Positions 11,907 through 25,738 of a DNA stretch of 64,000 bases are shown here, in pieces. A model generated the notes under the pieces. The model did no database searches. It was not told the origin of the DNA and saw nothing but the letters and a program-made list of their open reading frames with translations. The DNA comes from Sipunculus nudus (taxonomy: Eukaryota; Annelida; Sipuncula; Golfingiida; Sipunculidae). Made by a program: the position numbers and the translations under genes. The stretch covers positions 100,888,642-100,952,641 of the forward strand of contig CM049306.1 of NCBI GenBank assembly GCA_026874595.1, given 5' to 3'. How positions within the stretch are numbered: the first letter of the stretch is position 1; the number at the start of each line of letters is the position of its first letter.

Positions 11907-13571
11907 CATGACAGTTTCCTTATACCTGTGGCAGACCGGGTTGCCTGTATTTTATCGAGAAGCGGATGAGCCACTCCAGCTTTAGTTACTGGAATCTAGC
12001 CAGAATTAACACAGGCAGTATCAAAACATGACAACTTAAACTGTAACGAATACATGTACATCACACAAAAATGACAGAGATGTACATTTACCCATCCACA
12101 GCTATGCAATTCCTCAGTTAGACATGAGTCAAAACACTAGATATGTGAACGACTGGGTTCTTTTAACTGTGAAACCAGCTGGCTGAAACACATGCATAGG
12201 TACACTAACTAAAGGAAACATACACTTAAGTTTCTCTGGAAAGGCGATCCATACATATATTAAGCATCGATGATCATAAAAGTTCGATAATAATCACAGA
12301 AACAACCACCAAGTCGGTTAACCATAGAACACGTAGATCACACAACACACGTGACATATCTGAATGTTGCGTTGGCAGCTCACCGTTTGTTCGCGCTGTG
12401 CTTACAGTACGTTCGGTCCACTTTTAGATAAACGGAGTTCCGACAACCAACAGTCCGTCGTTGGTGTACTGGTATAACTCTCAAGACACAGTTCACGCAG
12501 TACTCACTAATTAGCGCACAGACGTTTCTTTCTTAATTTAGTCATGTCTTTCACAGCTGATGTCTTCTGGAATCATCCAGCTCTAGGTAACTGAATAGGC
12601 TTCCTCACAGCGATAGCCAGTACCTCCATAGTTATGCGTTAAAATAATGTCCTCGGCCTGTTCCTGGAAGCGCACACAACAGATGTAAACTCGCCAGATT
12701 ACCATACCGTTGGCAAAATGCGATTCTCGCTCTGAAATCCGTTATAGAGAAATCACCGTGGCCTTCCTCAGACACCGACAATCTACGCTTATAGACATCA
12801 TCTCTCAGCTGTCTAAACTCTGATTCACGCAGACCTGTCCCTGGACTGCAGATATCATCAGGCTACACGAATTGACGCGCCGATCGGGCATTTGTATAGC
12901 GAATTTCGTCTTAATCACGTCTGATATATGCTTGCTGACGTCTCAAATCCTGACCGTCTTCTGGCCAATCACCACTTCCTATTATGCCGACTGCCAATTA
13001 TAACATGAATGTTTATATGGACACGCCTCAAGGGATAAAAACTCTAAGAAAACCAAACTAGACCGGTTATGGTCCTTTGAAGTCTACGACAAAAATCATT
13101 ACTATAGAGACCGCCAAACAGAGTCGGCTCCCACGGAATTTAACTGTACTGAAAGTAACATCAAATGAGTTCTCACGCTAATATCTAAACATGAACTCCA
13201 TATAAATGTAGAGTAAATTATCAAAACAATCATCTGGTTATATTCCCTACTAGAACATGTAATTCAATAACTAAGTCACAGTCCTCTGGTGACAACGTGT
13301 AGGGGAAGACAACATATGCATAACATGTGACCACATGAATCCACAGATTACCCAAACACAATTCTATATCACATATAACACGTTTTCTTGATACCAAGAC
13401 AATAAGTTCATACTTATCAACTAAAGATGCTTACCTCCAAACTTCAGTTTGCATAAATGCTATAAAATTAATCAAATTCATAACAGTCATAAAAACTTAA
13501 ATCAAAAACTCACATTTACGGACATAATTTCTATATGAGACCAGCATGTATATTAACTACACCATGTCACA
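11907..13571 (-). mobile_element. candidate LTR (solo or 3' LTR), minus strand
   Basis: Read on the minus strand, the segment begins TGTGACATGG at 13571 and ends TCATGTGACA at 11907, so it has TG..CA ends with a near-perfect 9-bp inversion. Just upstream on that strand lies a purine-rich ATGGGGTATTG, like the polypurine tract that precedes a 3' LTR. A TATAAA-like word occurs near 13010 on that strand. The segment is free of long ORFs. No internal gag-pol region and no matching target duplication was found, so this is tentative. Confidence 0.4.
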
Positions 13572-13726
13572 ATACCCCATTTATAAGTGGCTAAGGAAGT
13601 TCTTCTGGATGTGTTGCAGGTGATATACAATTATCGTTGGATCAAACACTTGCTGTATCTTCTCTATACATAGCCTGCATTCCTGTCTTTAGCTGCCGCA
13701 CCATCGCCCAACCCTTCTTTACACAG

Positions 13727-14054
13727 AATAAATGTTAATGGACAGGAAAAAATGTTAATGGACAGGAACACGTTGTTAATTGACAGGAACACAAATGTTA
13801 ATGGACAGGAACAAATGTTAATGGACAGAAACAAATGTTAATGGACAGGAACACATTGTTAATGGACAGGAACAAATGTTAATGGACAGGAACACATTGT
13901 TTATGGACAGTAACAAATGGTAATGGACAAAAACAAATGTTAATGGACAGGAACAAATGTTAATGGACAGGAACACATTGTTAATGAACAGCAAAAATTT
14001 GTTAATGGACAGGAAGAAATGTTAATGGACAGGAACACATTGTTAATGGACAGG
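13727..14054. repeat. ~20-bp minisatellite (TTAATGGACAGG core), ~16 copies
   Basis: Units of 19-22 bp share the core GTTAATGGACAGGAACA, with variation mainly in the spacer (AAAT or CACATT). ORFs across it on the minus strand, with repeated Ser-Cys-Pro-Leu-Thr, are by-products. Confidence 0.95.
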
Positions 14055-15254
14055 TATGTGTAGTTGAATACAGTAAGTAAGCAAAAGTTAGAGGCAGACA
14101 TATTATATAGTAATTTCATACTTACAGACAAAGAAAGCTACAAATCCGCATGTGCATAAAAAACTGTATACACATTGCTTTGTCATATTTTGAAATAATC
14201 AAAACCGATGAAATATTAAGTTTTATATAAATATCCAGATGTTAACATCTCCGATTGAATATATGACAGTAATTGATTGGATTACGAAATTAATGCTCTT
14301 TATCAAAACACAGGGACGAATCAATTATCCATCCCTGATAAGGCACCAACCGGGCTGTTACGAGACCGCCGTACCAGTGATCGCGATCTTTGTCAGGGAA
14401 TACATGTCTCAGATCGATAAACTATCGACTTAGCGTCAGGCCCGTGATATCGCTATCAATCCGACATCATATCTGGAACGACAGGCACATCACATCACTA
14501 TTGATATTTCAGTGTCAGGATAATAAATTCACATCTCAGTGAGTACTTGAGCACAGCAAACTTTCGTTGTCTTTCGTTGTTTTTGGTAATATAGAAGCAT
14601 CGATGGTCTGTTTTATTTAGCTTGTGTGTCATTTGAAGCTAAACTAGAAACGAACGTGAGATAATCACATAACCATATAGTACCGTCTTTAGTTTCCTAA
14701 ACTTACAATACTGCTAATTTTCCCATTAGTAACTCGTTAACGATGTATGTTCTACCACTGCTCTCATTTCAATCATAAGGTATCCACCCTAGAACTGTTC
14801 CATATAAAATATTCTTATTCTTGCGTGTAAATGAAAAAAAACCCACAGTAACTGACTAATGACTACAGATAAGTGCCAACTTTTTTCGACGAGTAAAAAT
14901 TTCTTTTAAATGCATTGGAAATTATGATAATCTTTTTCACAATCGATAGAAAATTAAGAAATAAATAATGTTAAACCCGTATTCCGTGAACATTATGTCG
15001 TAACGTTTTTCTACGGGTATTTGTACAGAAGTGGGTATTCTGAAGCGAAGAAATTATCTTTTTCTCTCCTGAAAAACCTGCTCGCCAAGGTTTTACTCCC
15101 ATAACAAATGAGAACTGTTATCACATACACTAATATTAATCACTGATGGAATAAATAAAACACTAGCTCGATTCGTCATTGACTATTGATAAGATTACTT
15201 CTCACTGAAGGGACACAGAGGATGCGCGTACAGAACAGACCGAGTGTACGAAAC
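14055..15254. other. spacer upstream of copy C
   Basis: No gene recognised. This segment must hold the copy C promoter, but no convincing TATA or initiator arrangement can be picked out. Confidence 0.4.
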
Positions 15255-17123
15255 ATGGCTCCCCCCAGACGGACACTGGGAGCACTAGTAGTATTCAGTG
15301 AGTATAGACGATGATATTAATGTGTTTTTCATTAATCTTTATATATTTATAAATTTGTATTTATGCATATTTCTGTCTGTCTGTGCGTGTATATGCAGGT
15401 ATTTATTTTTATACACACAAATACACATGCACACGCATATATATATGTGTGTGTGTGAGTAAATATAAACCTGCACATAAGAGAATTTAAGTATTTATCC
15501 GCTGGTATACGTTTATATATATGTATGTTTATATACACACACACATATATGCATGCGTGTATAATATTCGGTATGTATGTGCAAGTGTGCGTCATAAATG
15601 GCTCCTGTGAAAAAAAAATTGTCATAGAGCACAGTTTATGTGGATGTCACCTGTAAATACCTTTTTTTATAAGTGATACAAGTGAAACAAATATAATACA
15701 GTAAAATATAAGCCACACTTTATATTTTTATCAACAAAGACACAGTATTGTTGAGTGACAGATCTTGGCAAGTTAAGTCAAGAATCAAGAGCTAAGTGAC
15801 CATTATTAATAGCAAAAAAAGTGTGTATAAAAGTACAGGTTTTTTTTTTAAATTAAGATTATGCAACCCTGAATATACTGTTATACATTCCGCGGGGTTG
15901 ACATATATATTACATAAAGTGTATCTCACAATAGCTGTTTTTTCCGCAGATCTGTATCAAACATAGTTCTTGTTACCAGATGTAAGCGGTGCAGTCTTTA
16001 AACTTTTACCTTAATGTTTCAGTGGTTTTGGTGAGCCGTTCGCCCACCCAGGCACAGACCACGACTCCGTGTCCCCTAATAGAGGACGTGTTTGTCACCT
16101 TGATTGAATGCATGTCCGCCGTGATTCCGAACCCAAACCACCCCCTGTACGCCCCCATCATAGGGGGCGCTGACATGGACTTTGCCAAGGATATGTGCAA
16201 GTAAGATTGACGAATCCTTGCCATATTGTCAAATATACTTTCAAACTAGGCACGTATTAGCATGTATTGTAATAAAAGAGAACGCCGTTGAGACAAATGA
16301 CACTTTATCAGTATTTGCTGAATGCCAAATATTTTTGTATATTACTTCATATATGAATGAGTTACTTTAGTTATCCGCATAAATGTCAGGTTTCATACGG
16401 CCATGATATTTAAACTATAACAGCTCTCAGAGTCAGCGCAGGCCTCCGGCAGTTATAGCTCATTACCTCCATATGGCATTGTCAGAAATAGAGCATTTTA
16501 CCTTTTAAAAAATCCAGGATTCCCTTGGCGGAGGTAAATAAATCAAACCAAGTATCTAAATACTAAAATCCCAAAAACTTCCAACCAAAGCTTAAAAGTA
16601 TTATATACATTACAGTTTTTCCGCATTTTCTACGTTTGGTCTGTTAAAAAGGTCGGAGAGCTGGCGGGACGGGTTGAACTGCGTCATAAGGATAACGGAA
16701 GAGTGTATATACACTCCCAAACTCGCCAACTTCCTGAGGGCCATGTACCCCCCGAACGTTATAACCCGCGGGGTCCAGATGTTCTGCTCAAGACTTGATG
16801 GTAGGTCTCGTTCTCCACACTGACGATCTATCTATGAATGATAAGAATTTGTTTTACAGTCCATGAGCCAGGTACCTAATTGGGGAATAATTCCCATAGT
16901 GAATTTTGCAAAGATATGCAAACCTTGGGTTAGAAAATATGTAACAGTATTGCACAGATCGTAGCTTTTTGTGTGTGTCACCCTGCTTGTTTGCATACCT
17001 TATAACCCTAAATGTTGCAGTATCAGAATACTTCTACTGATTTGGCAATATATTTTACATTATTTTTCTTCACATTCTAAACTTCTTGATATTATATTTT
17101 CCAGATTTGCGCATCTATTGATA

Positions 17124-17185
<62 letters not shown>

Positions 17186-20100
17186 ATAAATCGAAATTAA
17201 TAATCTGGAGTTACAAAGGATTCTGTCGGTCTAATCAAAAGTCTGTAAAAATAAAAAATATCTGCATTTGTTCACAAATCATGAATTAGATATACTTTGT
17301 GCATGTTCATCAAGGCAGATCAGTATATAGGACAATGTGATGATTTTACTCCATCCTTCAGTTAAATAGTACCCATGTGTAAAGGATTGAAATAGTCTGG
17401 AATTACCATTATGCTTTACTTGACGTTATTGTCACATATTTTATTCATTCTAACAAATTAATACAGTAGCATGCTTATCAACGAGACTGAATTTCATTTC
17501 ACTATGTTTGTATACACTTCGGTATAGTTTCAGGTTGGTTACAAGGGAACAGATGAAAAATTGCATTCATATCTTTTGTTTTAGTTTTAGCGAAATATGT
17601 AATAAAAAATGGGATTCGTTTTTTAGGGGGGGGGAGGAGGGTAGTGTCCCAATAGGGTTAACAACTAAACAAAAGAAAATAGCTCTACCTACATACGTGG
17701 CAGTTTTCCAAAAGCTATATGTGTTACAATATATACGAGAGAACCAGGAGTGTATATATGAGAGAGTATAAGTGTTACAGGACGCTGGTTTTAGATATGT
17801 GTATTTATTTAAAGCTTAAAGCTACCACCGATTCATTGCTATCACTTGTTTTCTTACTCTAGAGATGTATACCTTGCAACAAATTATCATGAACTGAGAT
17901 CGTACTGAGGGGAAAATCTCTTTGTCTGGCTAATGGCCTATATTAGTTATAAAAAGGGCCGCTAGATGGCACTGTCAATCAGCCGCTTAACCAACAAGAA
18001 GTCACAAAGATATTTATAATTCTTAAAAAATGGTGTCACGATTTGCTTTACCTATTTTTATGTATTTTAAAAAAGTCTCTCCAAAATTTAGTCACCTTCA
18101 CAAAGAAACAAATAGAAGAAAGAACATTATAATAGGTGGTTACTTCAGCAGGTCTATCGCTTTACTCACAATTCTATTTTGATTTAAAATAAGTAAAAGT
18201 TAAATGCCACGCCAACAGAATACCATGTGTTTCCACTTCCCAACAATAGAAAACATACAGGTTTCTCACTGCAATTATCCATGGTTTCTGGAAATATAAA
18301 AAAGACATGTAACAATTGACACGCATCCAAAGGCATTTCCCCACGGCTCATTATATCTGTCCTCGCTTTAATTTAAAGGTATCCAGGTTGAGATTAGAGA
18401 CTTGGACAACTTTTTATCATAATAAACAATGGACATTTAAAATTAAAACCACTACTACAAGATTAAAGTTTGGTGTTTGTTCTTTCTAAACATGTAAGAT
18501 GGAATATTTGTCAAAAAGGGGTTTGTTAAATTCAACGTTTTTAAATTAATATCAAAATATTTAAATTGTTTATTTCTTACAAAGCATACCTCAGATATAA
18601 TTTAAAATGAAGTCTGTATGTTAGCTCATCTTACAACATACCTGAAGAACAGTGTTGATATTCATACTCTAATTATATGAATTCAAAGCATATGTTACAT
18701 TTGCTTTCCGACTCTCTTTTATGGTGAAGAAGAAACAATTTTTTTTATTTCATATGAATGGACAATCGCACTTCAGATCATCGGCCAATTGGAAAATACC
18801 GTGTTGGGCCCAGGTGGGCCCACCTGGGTGTTGTCTATCAGGACTGCTCTGTCTTTTCAGAGTACCAGAAACATGTAGAGTGCTACTTTGAGCACCGGGA
18901 GGTACTCAGAGACTGTTACTACGGGGCTTATCATAAATGGTACAATTTCTACCGCAACAACATGGACGCACCACTCAGTGTGTGGAAACAAAACTCCTGC
19001 AGGTTGGTATTTAAAGAATCAGTCTGTAAACACTTTGCACGGATGAGTTGTTTAATTATCATTTGTCGTAATAACCATGCTTAATTGTAATTAAGTCAGC
19101 TAAGAGAAGGTCGAATTGGTTCTAAATGCCATTCTGCAATAACCTGTATCTACCCTTTCATACGAAAATTAACGAAATGTATCGAAAGCACTAAGCAGTT
19201 ATCTGTCACTGTTTAGGAAGAACCATAATACAGGGTTTTACCAAGATACCACGGATATTTCATTAACCACACATAGATGGATGGCGCTATTATGCACCTG
19301 CTATATGGTTATCAAACACCCCCCCCCCCCCAGTACGTGACGGATATTTTTCGATGTTATCCTTATCAGCAATAAATGTTTAGTTTGTTGGCTCCTTATA
19401 ACCAGTGTTTCATAAGGCAATCGGGGCTATCGGCATTCATTAGTAGAAGAGGCAGTTCAGCGTAACTTTAAGTATTATTTTACACATTATCCGGGATGAA
19501 AGTTCACGAGATCGCCTAATTTGAACCTCAATTGTTCAAGAAGGCAGAGCTTACCTGTCAAATGAACACAGTATTGGTGAACCATGATAAACATTTTTCT
19601 GTTTCCTGCACTTAGTTAGCACAAAGATACTGTGTAAGAGTAACAAGGTACGCCCATAACGCAGCGGCTTTACACTGCAGTCGTCCAAGATCAACCCGGC
19701 TATAACCGCTGTTTGTATAGCAAGGTTCTCTGGGTCCCACCACCAGGGTTGGCACAGCTCATGATCGAGCCCTGATCTGGGTTATAGCTCTCGCTTTAAA
19801 TGCGGCGTAGAATCCTGAATACCGCCATATTAAAAGATGAAGAAAACCGCTAGAACTTCAGTCGCTTGCCCTGCCGAGAAAATCGTATGAAATCAAATAT
19901 CGTGTTTATGACTGGGGAACTTATTTAAGCTGGAGAAGAAAATAGAAATGACAAAGACTTTTAGTTAAATATTGCGTTTATAAATGAAAACTGAACTCCC
20001 TGATAAATACTTTACAACCCAGCGTGTGAATCTCTTTCGTAATAAAAAATAATTATCTGCGTGGCCTTTGCTCGGCGAGCCTCACCGCTGGTAGTTGATA

Positions 20101-23100
20101 ACATAAAAACAAGTTAACCCTGGAGGCTCCCAGCACGATGTCGCTTATACATCACCACTGTTCAGTATAACTACCATTGCTTTTAAGGACAATATTCCTC
20201 TACTCGATATGTAAATCAACTACTCTGCCGAAGAGTATTTTACATGTGTTTTCGATAACAAAATATCTTCAATCTTTGATTAATACGACATTTTTTAGTT
20301 GAGATATGATAAATTTATTGTTAATTCGAATGTGGACCGCTAGTTTTCTCAAAGGATCTTCCAGGGCTCTTGCACAGCGTATAATTTACCATAGGTCTCC
20401 TGGTAAGCTATGAACGTGTTGCCATGACAACCATCAAGTAATTATTAGAACAGTCCGCGTGTATTCCTTATTTGGTACTTATCATGCAAGTTGACTCGCA
20501 CCACAACTAGCTTTCGTGCATATGTATTTGAACGCACAGTTAGGACAAAAAAAATACAATCCGCATGTGGGACAAGACATATATTTACTTTTTAAGTCCC
20601 CTTGAACTGTCTTTCTTATTTCGCTTGTTGACAAATAAGCACTTGATCCACACCGAAACACCCGCTCAGACCAACAAGATCTCCGCGAGAGATTGGGTCG
20701 CATGTTTAAAATTTGGAGCTGTATGCACAATGCGAAACAACGCTCTCGAATATCGGTTTAATTACAATTCTTTGCGCTGTGCGCACCCTGTTCTTCAGGC
20801 CCGGAGAAAGCAGCGGTTAAAAACAGTGTATGACGTGACAAAAATTGTGTGGCCACCGCAACCACCAACTTGGAAATGACACGCGGACGACCAGTGTGCC
20901 CCTGTTACGAATCGGCTGAGCGCACACGCTCATAATAATAAACTTCCCTGCCCTAATTACACAGAGGCGAGCTACGTGTAGACCAGCTGGTGATCTAACT
21001 CATTATAACTGTACTTTAGCTAATAAACTTTTTACCAGGGTTGGGGAGATGATTTAAATAATCTGAGGAATGTTGGCTGAGTTTTTTTTGTTCTAAAAGT
21101 TCAAAGAAAATATAGATTTTCAGTGGGATACCGTCATAATAAGATATGTAAAAATATTTTGTTTGCATTTAATTTGTGGCGCTGCGATCATGGCAAGAAA
21201 TTCATATAACATGTATATTTATCTTGAAGTACTGGTGATTGATGATATAACGTTTGCGAACCGGAATAGGACGCGGGGGCATTCAGGTTTTCGGTGATCT
21301 ATGACTGGTTACTATTGTTGGACGTATAAAGAATAGGTTGATATGAGGAAGACATGGACGATGAATTTAATGTACGTTTTAAGGAAGGAAACTATTCCTG
21401 AAGAAAGATGCGGAAATATGCATACCTCGTTAGTAACAGAAGCGGAACCGAGTGAAGTCAGAACCGTTTTTTAATCGTATCAGACCAATTTTGAATCCTG
21501 GAAACCCTGCCCCATCCCACCCCTTTTCCGGATATGGGAACCTTGTTATAGGTCTTGTCATATATCCCCCCCCCCCCTCTCCCCCTGAGTTGATCCCCTC
21601 CTTTTTAAAACCGAGAGTTATGTGTTTATCACATTAACTAACCACGCACGTGGGTCAGAGCCTGGGTCAAATGTCAGGCAAAACATGTTTAAATCCCTCA
21701 CTGTAAGCTTGGGTTATTCATTTGCACAATATAGTCCTTAACCCTGTGATGCATTGGACCGCATGGGCAATCCGGTCTTTGCCGAAGGCAGTTCGGATGT
21801 TTTCGGTGGAAACTACCATGCAGATCATAAGAAATGCAAAAAATACTCAGAGTGATGTGTACATTAAAAATTATCTATTCTCATATGGGGAGGACACTGC
21901 GGGAACAATAATCTTTAAAATGAGGTATCGCATGGTATCGTACGCAACGTGGTTTTAGATAACATTGCGAACAAAGGTGTACCGAATTCCTTATATAAGA
22001 ATTGGACAATTGATAACTTCTGTTCTACCGTTCATATAACCACTGCGCGAGGAGCGTAGCAGGTTCGCGCTAAGCTGTGATTTGGGAGTCCCGATACCTT
22101 ATATTTCAACGTTGTGGTAATAGACAGCTAATGGGAGTAACATTGGTAACTCAAACAATTCACATAAGTAGATTAGATGTTTCTTGTATATGCACAGAGT
22201 AATATGAATTTTCTTATTTTTCAACGCTACACTGTTAAAAATTGCCGTAAAATAACGGCGCATAAGACTGTAAATTTACGCCGCTTTGCAATGTAGACGC
22301 TCTTGTGCGTTGAATAACGCGCAAATGCAACGTCAAATGATGAGCGTCTGTGAAAATGGTGTGACACGTGTGTAAAGCAGACGGTACAGATGAAATAAAC
22401 CGCGCGTCATGTGATCAGCGGGGCTACTCATGACGTCAACATCCTGGATCTTTTGACTCCACGGCGGGAAGAGAAGCCATTTTTGTCCGTCCGCTGGCTA
22501 CTGAAAGTCACAGAAGTTACCATGCATCTTTATTGGTAAAATGTTCTTCTTTAATATGTAGCCATAAATCTGTATACTGTGTTAGTTGTTATTTTAATAC
22601 TGTGTAATAGTGTACGTTGGTAATGGTATAGTGGTACGAGGCTGGTCTCGTTCATGTGTTCCCTCAGTGTTTGGGGGTGGGTGGGGGGGGGGGGGGGGAT
22701 TGTCACTGGCAGAGGTAGAAGAGTGATTGAGTTGGAAATATATATTATGTAGGCTATATATGTGTATATATATTATATATATACACATTTTATAATGTGT
22801 GACATTTGTGTGATGTTTATATTATATATTAAGTGCAGGTTTTATGTTTCCATTAAATGTCAACTCTAAACCATGTTTAGATTATTAGATAACCTTATAT
22901 TTCAGTTAACTTAGAAATGGAAACAAAGTCAAGTTTTTTCTAATTATTAATATATTACATGTCCAATATATAAAAGTAATTGTTACTTGCTCAATATCAG
23001 TGTTGGGGATGATTACATTGACCAATCCCCCCTTGTTAAAAAAGTGGGGGGGGGGGGGATATATAACCCCCATTACCTGCATTGATGCCAATGTTTATCA

Positions 23101-23240
23101 TTAATGATTAAGTCTTTTTTAGTTTCAGGGAATTGCCAATTAGGAAAAAGGAAGCAAACCCCCCCCCCCCGACCCACTAACACACACACCTGGCCATGTC
23201 TGGGTACATATCATGCATGAATGGTATAAATATACATGTC

Positions 23241-23278
<38 letters not shown>

Positions 23279-25658
23279 ATTTATATATATATATCCCTTA
23301 AAGGTGAAATATTGGTAAAGGTACCACTGAAAACAGTTTTGAATTATGAATTTACTGGATTTTAAATGAGGCCTTGAATAAGGTAAAAAAAAGGTCTTAG
23401 GTTTTCCCACTTACATGTCAACCAGAGAAATTAAGATATCAAAGTCCCTTTATTTTTTTTAATATTTTTAACAGATGCTTAAACATCTGAGAGTCTGAGA
23501 GTAAACACAGACCAAACAAATAATTAACAGCTTTGAGACAATTTTCTAAATTTCTTAACATGTTTTAGAAGAAAAAAAACATACCATGCTGGCCAAAGTG
23601 CTAACATTTTAGCCAGTCTTTTTGAGAGAGAGAGAGAGAGGGAGAGAGCCTAAAAATTAAGGCTGCTAAGGCACAGCCAAATACTGTTTATGTTTTCAGA
23701 AAATGGTCAAGCATTTCCATCAGTGTGGCAAATTCAAAGAAGATTTGGATACCATCATGGCAACTTTCCTATTTCTTAAGAATAGGAATTATGTAAGTTT
23801 AAACATCACATAATAATATACTGCCTTTTTAGCTCAGCTGACTGTAAGTCATTTGAGCTACAGGGAAGACACCACCTCTGTCACTGTCGTTCACTGATAC
23901 CAGTACTAAAGTTGGTATTGAACTTTTGTTGGAAAACATAGCTGGAAATTTTCCAGAGACCCCCCCCCCCCAACTCTGTTGTACAGGGTTGCAATTTCCA
24001 TTCATAATGTGGGTTGGATGGGGTTTTTGACACCCCCTCACTCACATATAGGCCTTTGTAATGGGGTATACCACATCTCATCCATCAGTATGCATCAGAC
24101 TGAGCGCATTTATACTTGTACTAAGATTCAAAATTGGTAGAACTTGCTTTATACATGTACTTGTCACACCTTAAAAAATAATAACTTTTCAAATAATAGT
24201 CAAGTTTATCATCAGGGAACCCGGAAAGATTACGCAGGTTTGCATTATGCCTGTAGCCCTTGTTATATTATAATAGCTAGTATATGTAAATGCAATTACA
24301 AATGTAACATCATTTTGTAATATATAGGCTGTACTGCATATATATTGCTTCCTATTTATAAATCCTCGTACACATGTGATGCTGTTTTTGCACCTTTCTG
24401 TTTATACACTGAGTAAAAACATATGTTGACCCAATATTTACCATTTTTATATGCAATATAGTACTTTTGTTTATTAATTTATATACCTGCACTTACTTTG
24501 TAAATATTATTAATATGCCTGGTGCTGAGATTCTCTTTCGTTGGTTACATGTTTATCAGTTCTGTTTTTATATACTCCTAGAATTTGTTCTACTTGTGCA
24601 GGTGTTCAGAGAGCCATACATGCATCAATGATCAATGATGACGTAAATGTTCCACGCCTTACCAAACTTAGAGCTGTGAACAAAGTACAAATGCAAGATG
24701 TGCAAGGTGCACAACTACACTGGCAAGCAGTTGCAGGGTAAATTCCTAGCAGAGAACATTGCAGAAAAGGTACACCAAGGTAAGTGTGAATTTTATCATA
24801 TTTTCTTTTGTAAAGTCCATGGCAATTTGAATAAGCTGATGAGTTTAATAATCTGTGAAACAAGTATCTTACATATTGAACATTAGCAGTGATGCTGACC
24901 TAAATTCGCCTGCCTGTTTCTCATTCTCTCCATTCATTTTTATTCTAATAAACTTTTTGGCTTGCTGCTTGATGGAGCTGAGCCACGCTAACCTGACCAT
25001 CTCTAACCTTACAGTGTCATTTGTCAAACCTGCTGATTATTGGCTATTTTTTTAATTTTTTGCAGTTTGGAACATGTTTACTCCCTATAAAACATTGCAG
25101 ATATTCTGGTTATCAAATATTCATAATATAATTATTTACAGTTACAATAAATAAATCCAGGCCCATAGCCTTACTGTTAATTATTTCATATTTACACATA
25201 CTTTCATTTGTACCTTGAAAAATACATTGTCAGGTCTATTGTCTGTAGAAATCATTCTGGAAAAGGACATTTCATAATTAAATCATCAAATCATGTATTT
25301 TTTTCCATAACCTTTCATATACGATCAGGTATGCACATTCAAAAGAAGTCTCTTTATTCCAATGAAATATTCTAACTCTCTTATAGATTTTAGAAAGATG
25401 GGCACTTAACAGGAAACAGTATTAATGTTATCCTTATGCAGTGATTAAGTATTAACAAGTATAGTCTTGACCTTTCAGTGTGATGTACATGCTAGGCTTA
25501 ATTTACTCTGTCAATATTTATTTATCTATACAACAGATTTTATGTTAATAATATGGCACATAAAATAAAAAAAAATGATTATTAATCGATCAACTTTCAG
25601 TCACTGAGTATGATATTAAAACTGATTCGTATCACATATATATATATATATATATATA

Positions 25659-25738
<80 letters not shown>

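Noticed and set aside
13727-14054. Regular repeats considered as a CRISPR array
   Set aside because: Repeat and spacer together are only ~20 bp, spacers are not unique, and the context is eukaryotic; it is a minisatellite.
19640-19810. Possible tRNA-derived SINE
   Set aside because: No convincing A and B boxes and no poly(A) or tail repeat.
20565-20879. 104-codon plus-strand ORF in intron 4 of copy C
   Set aside because: No recognisable motif and a competing ORF on the other strand; likely chance.
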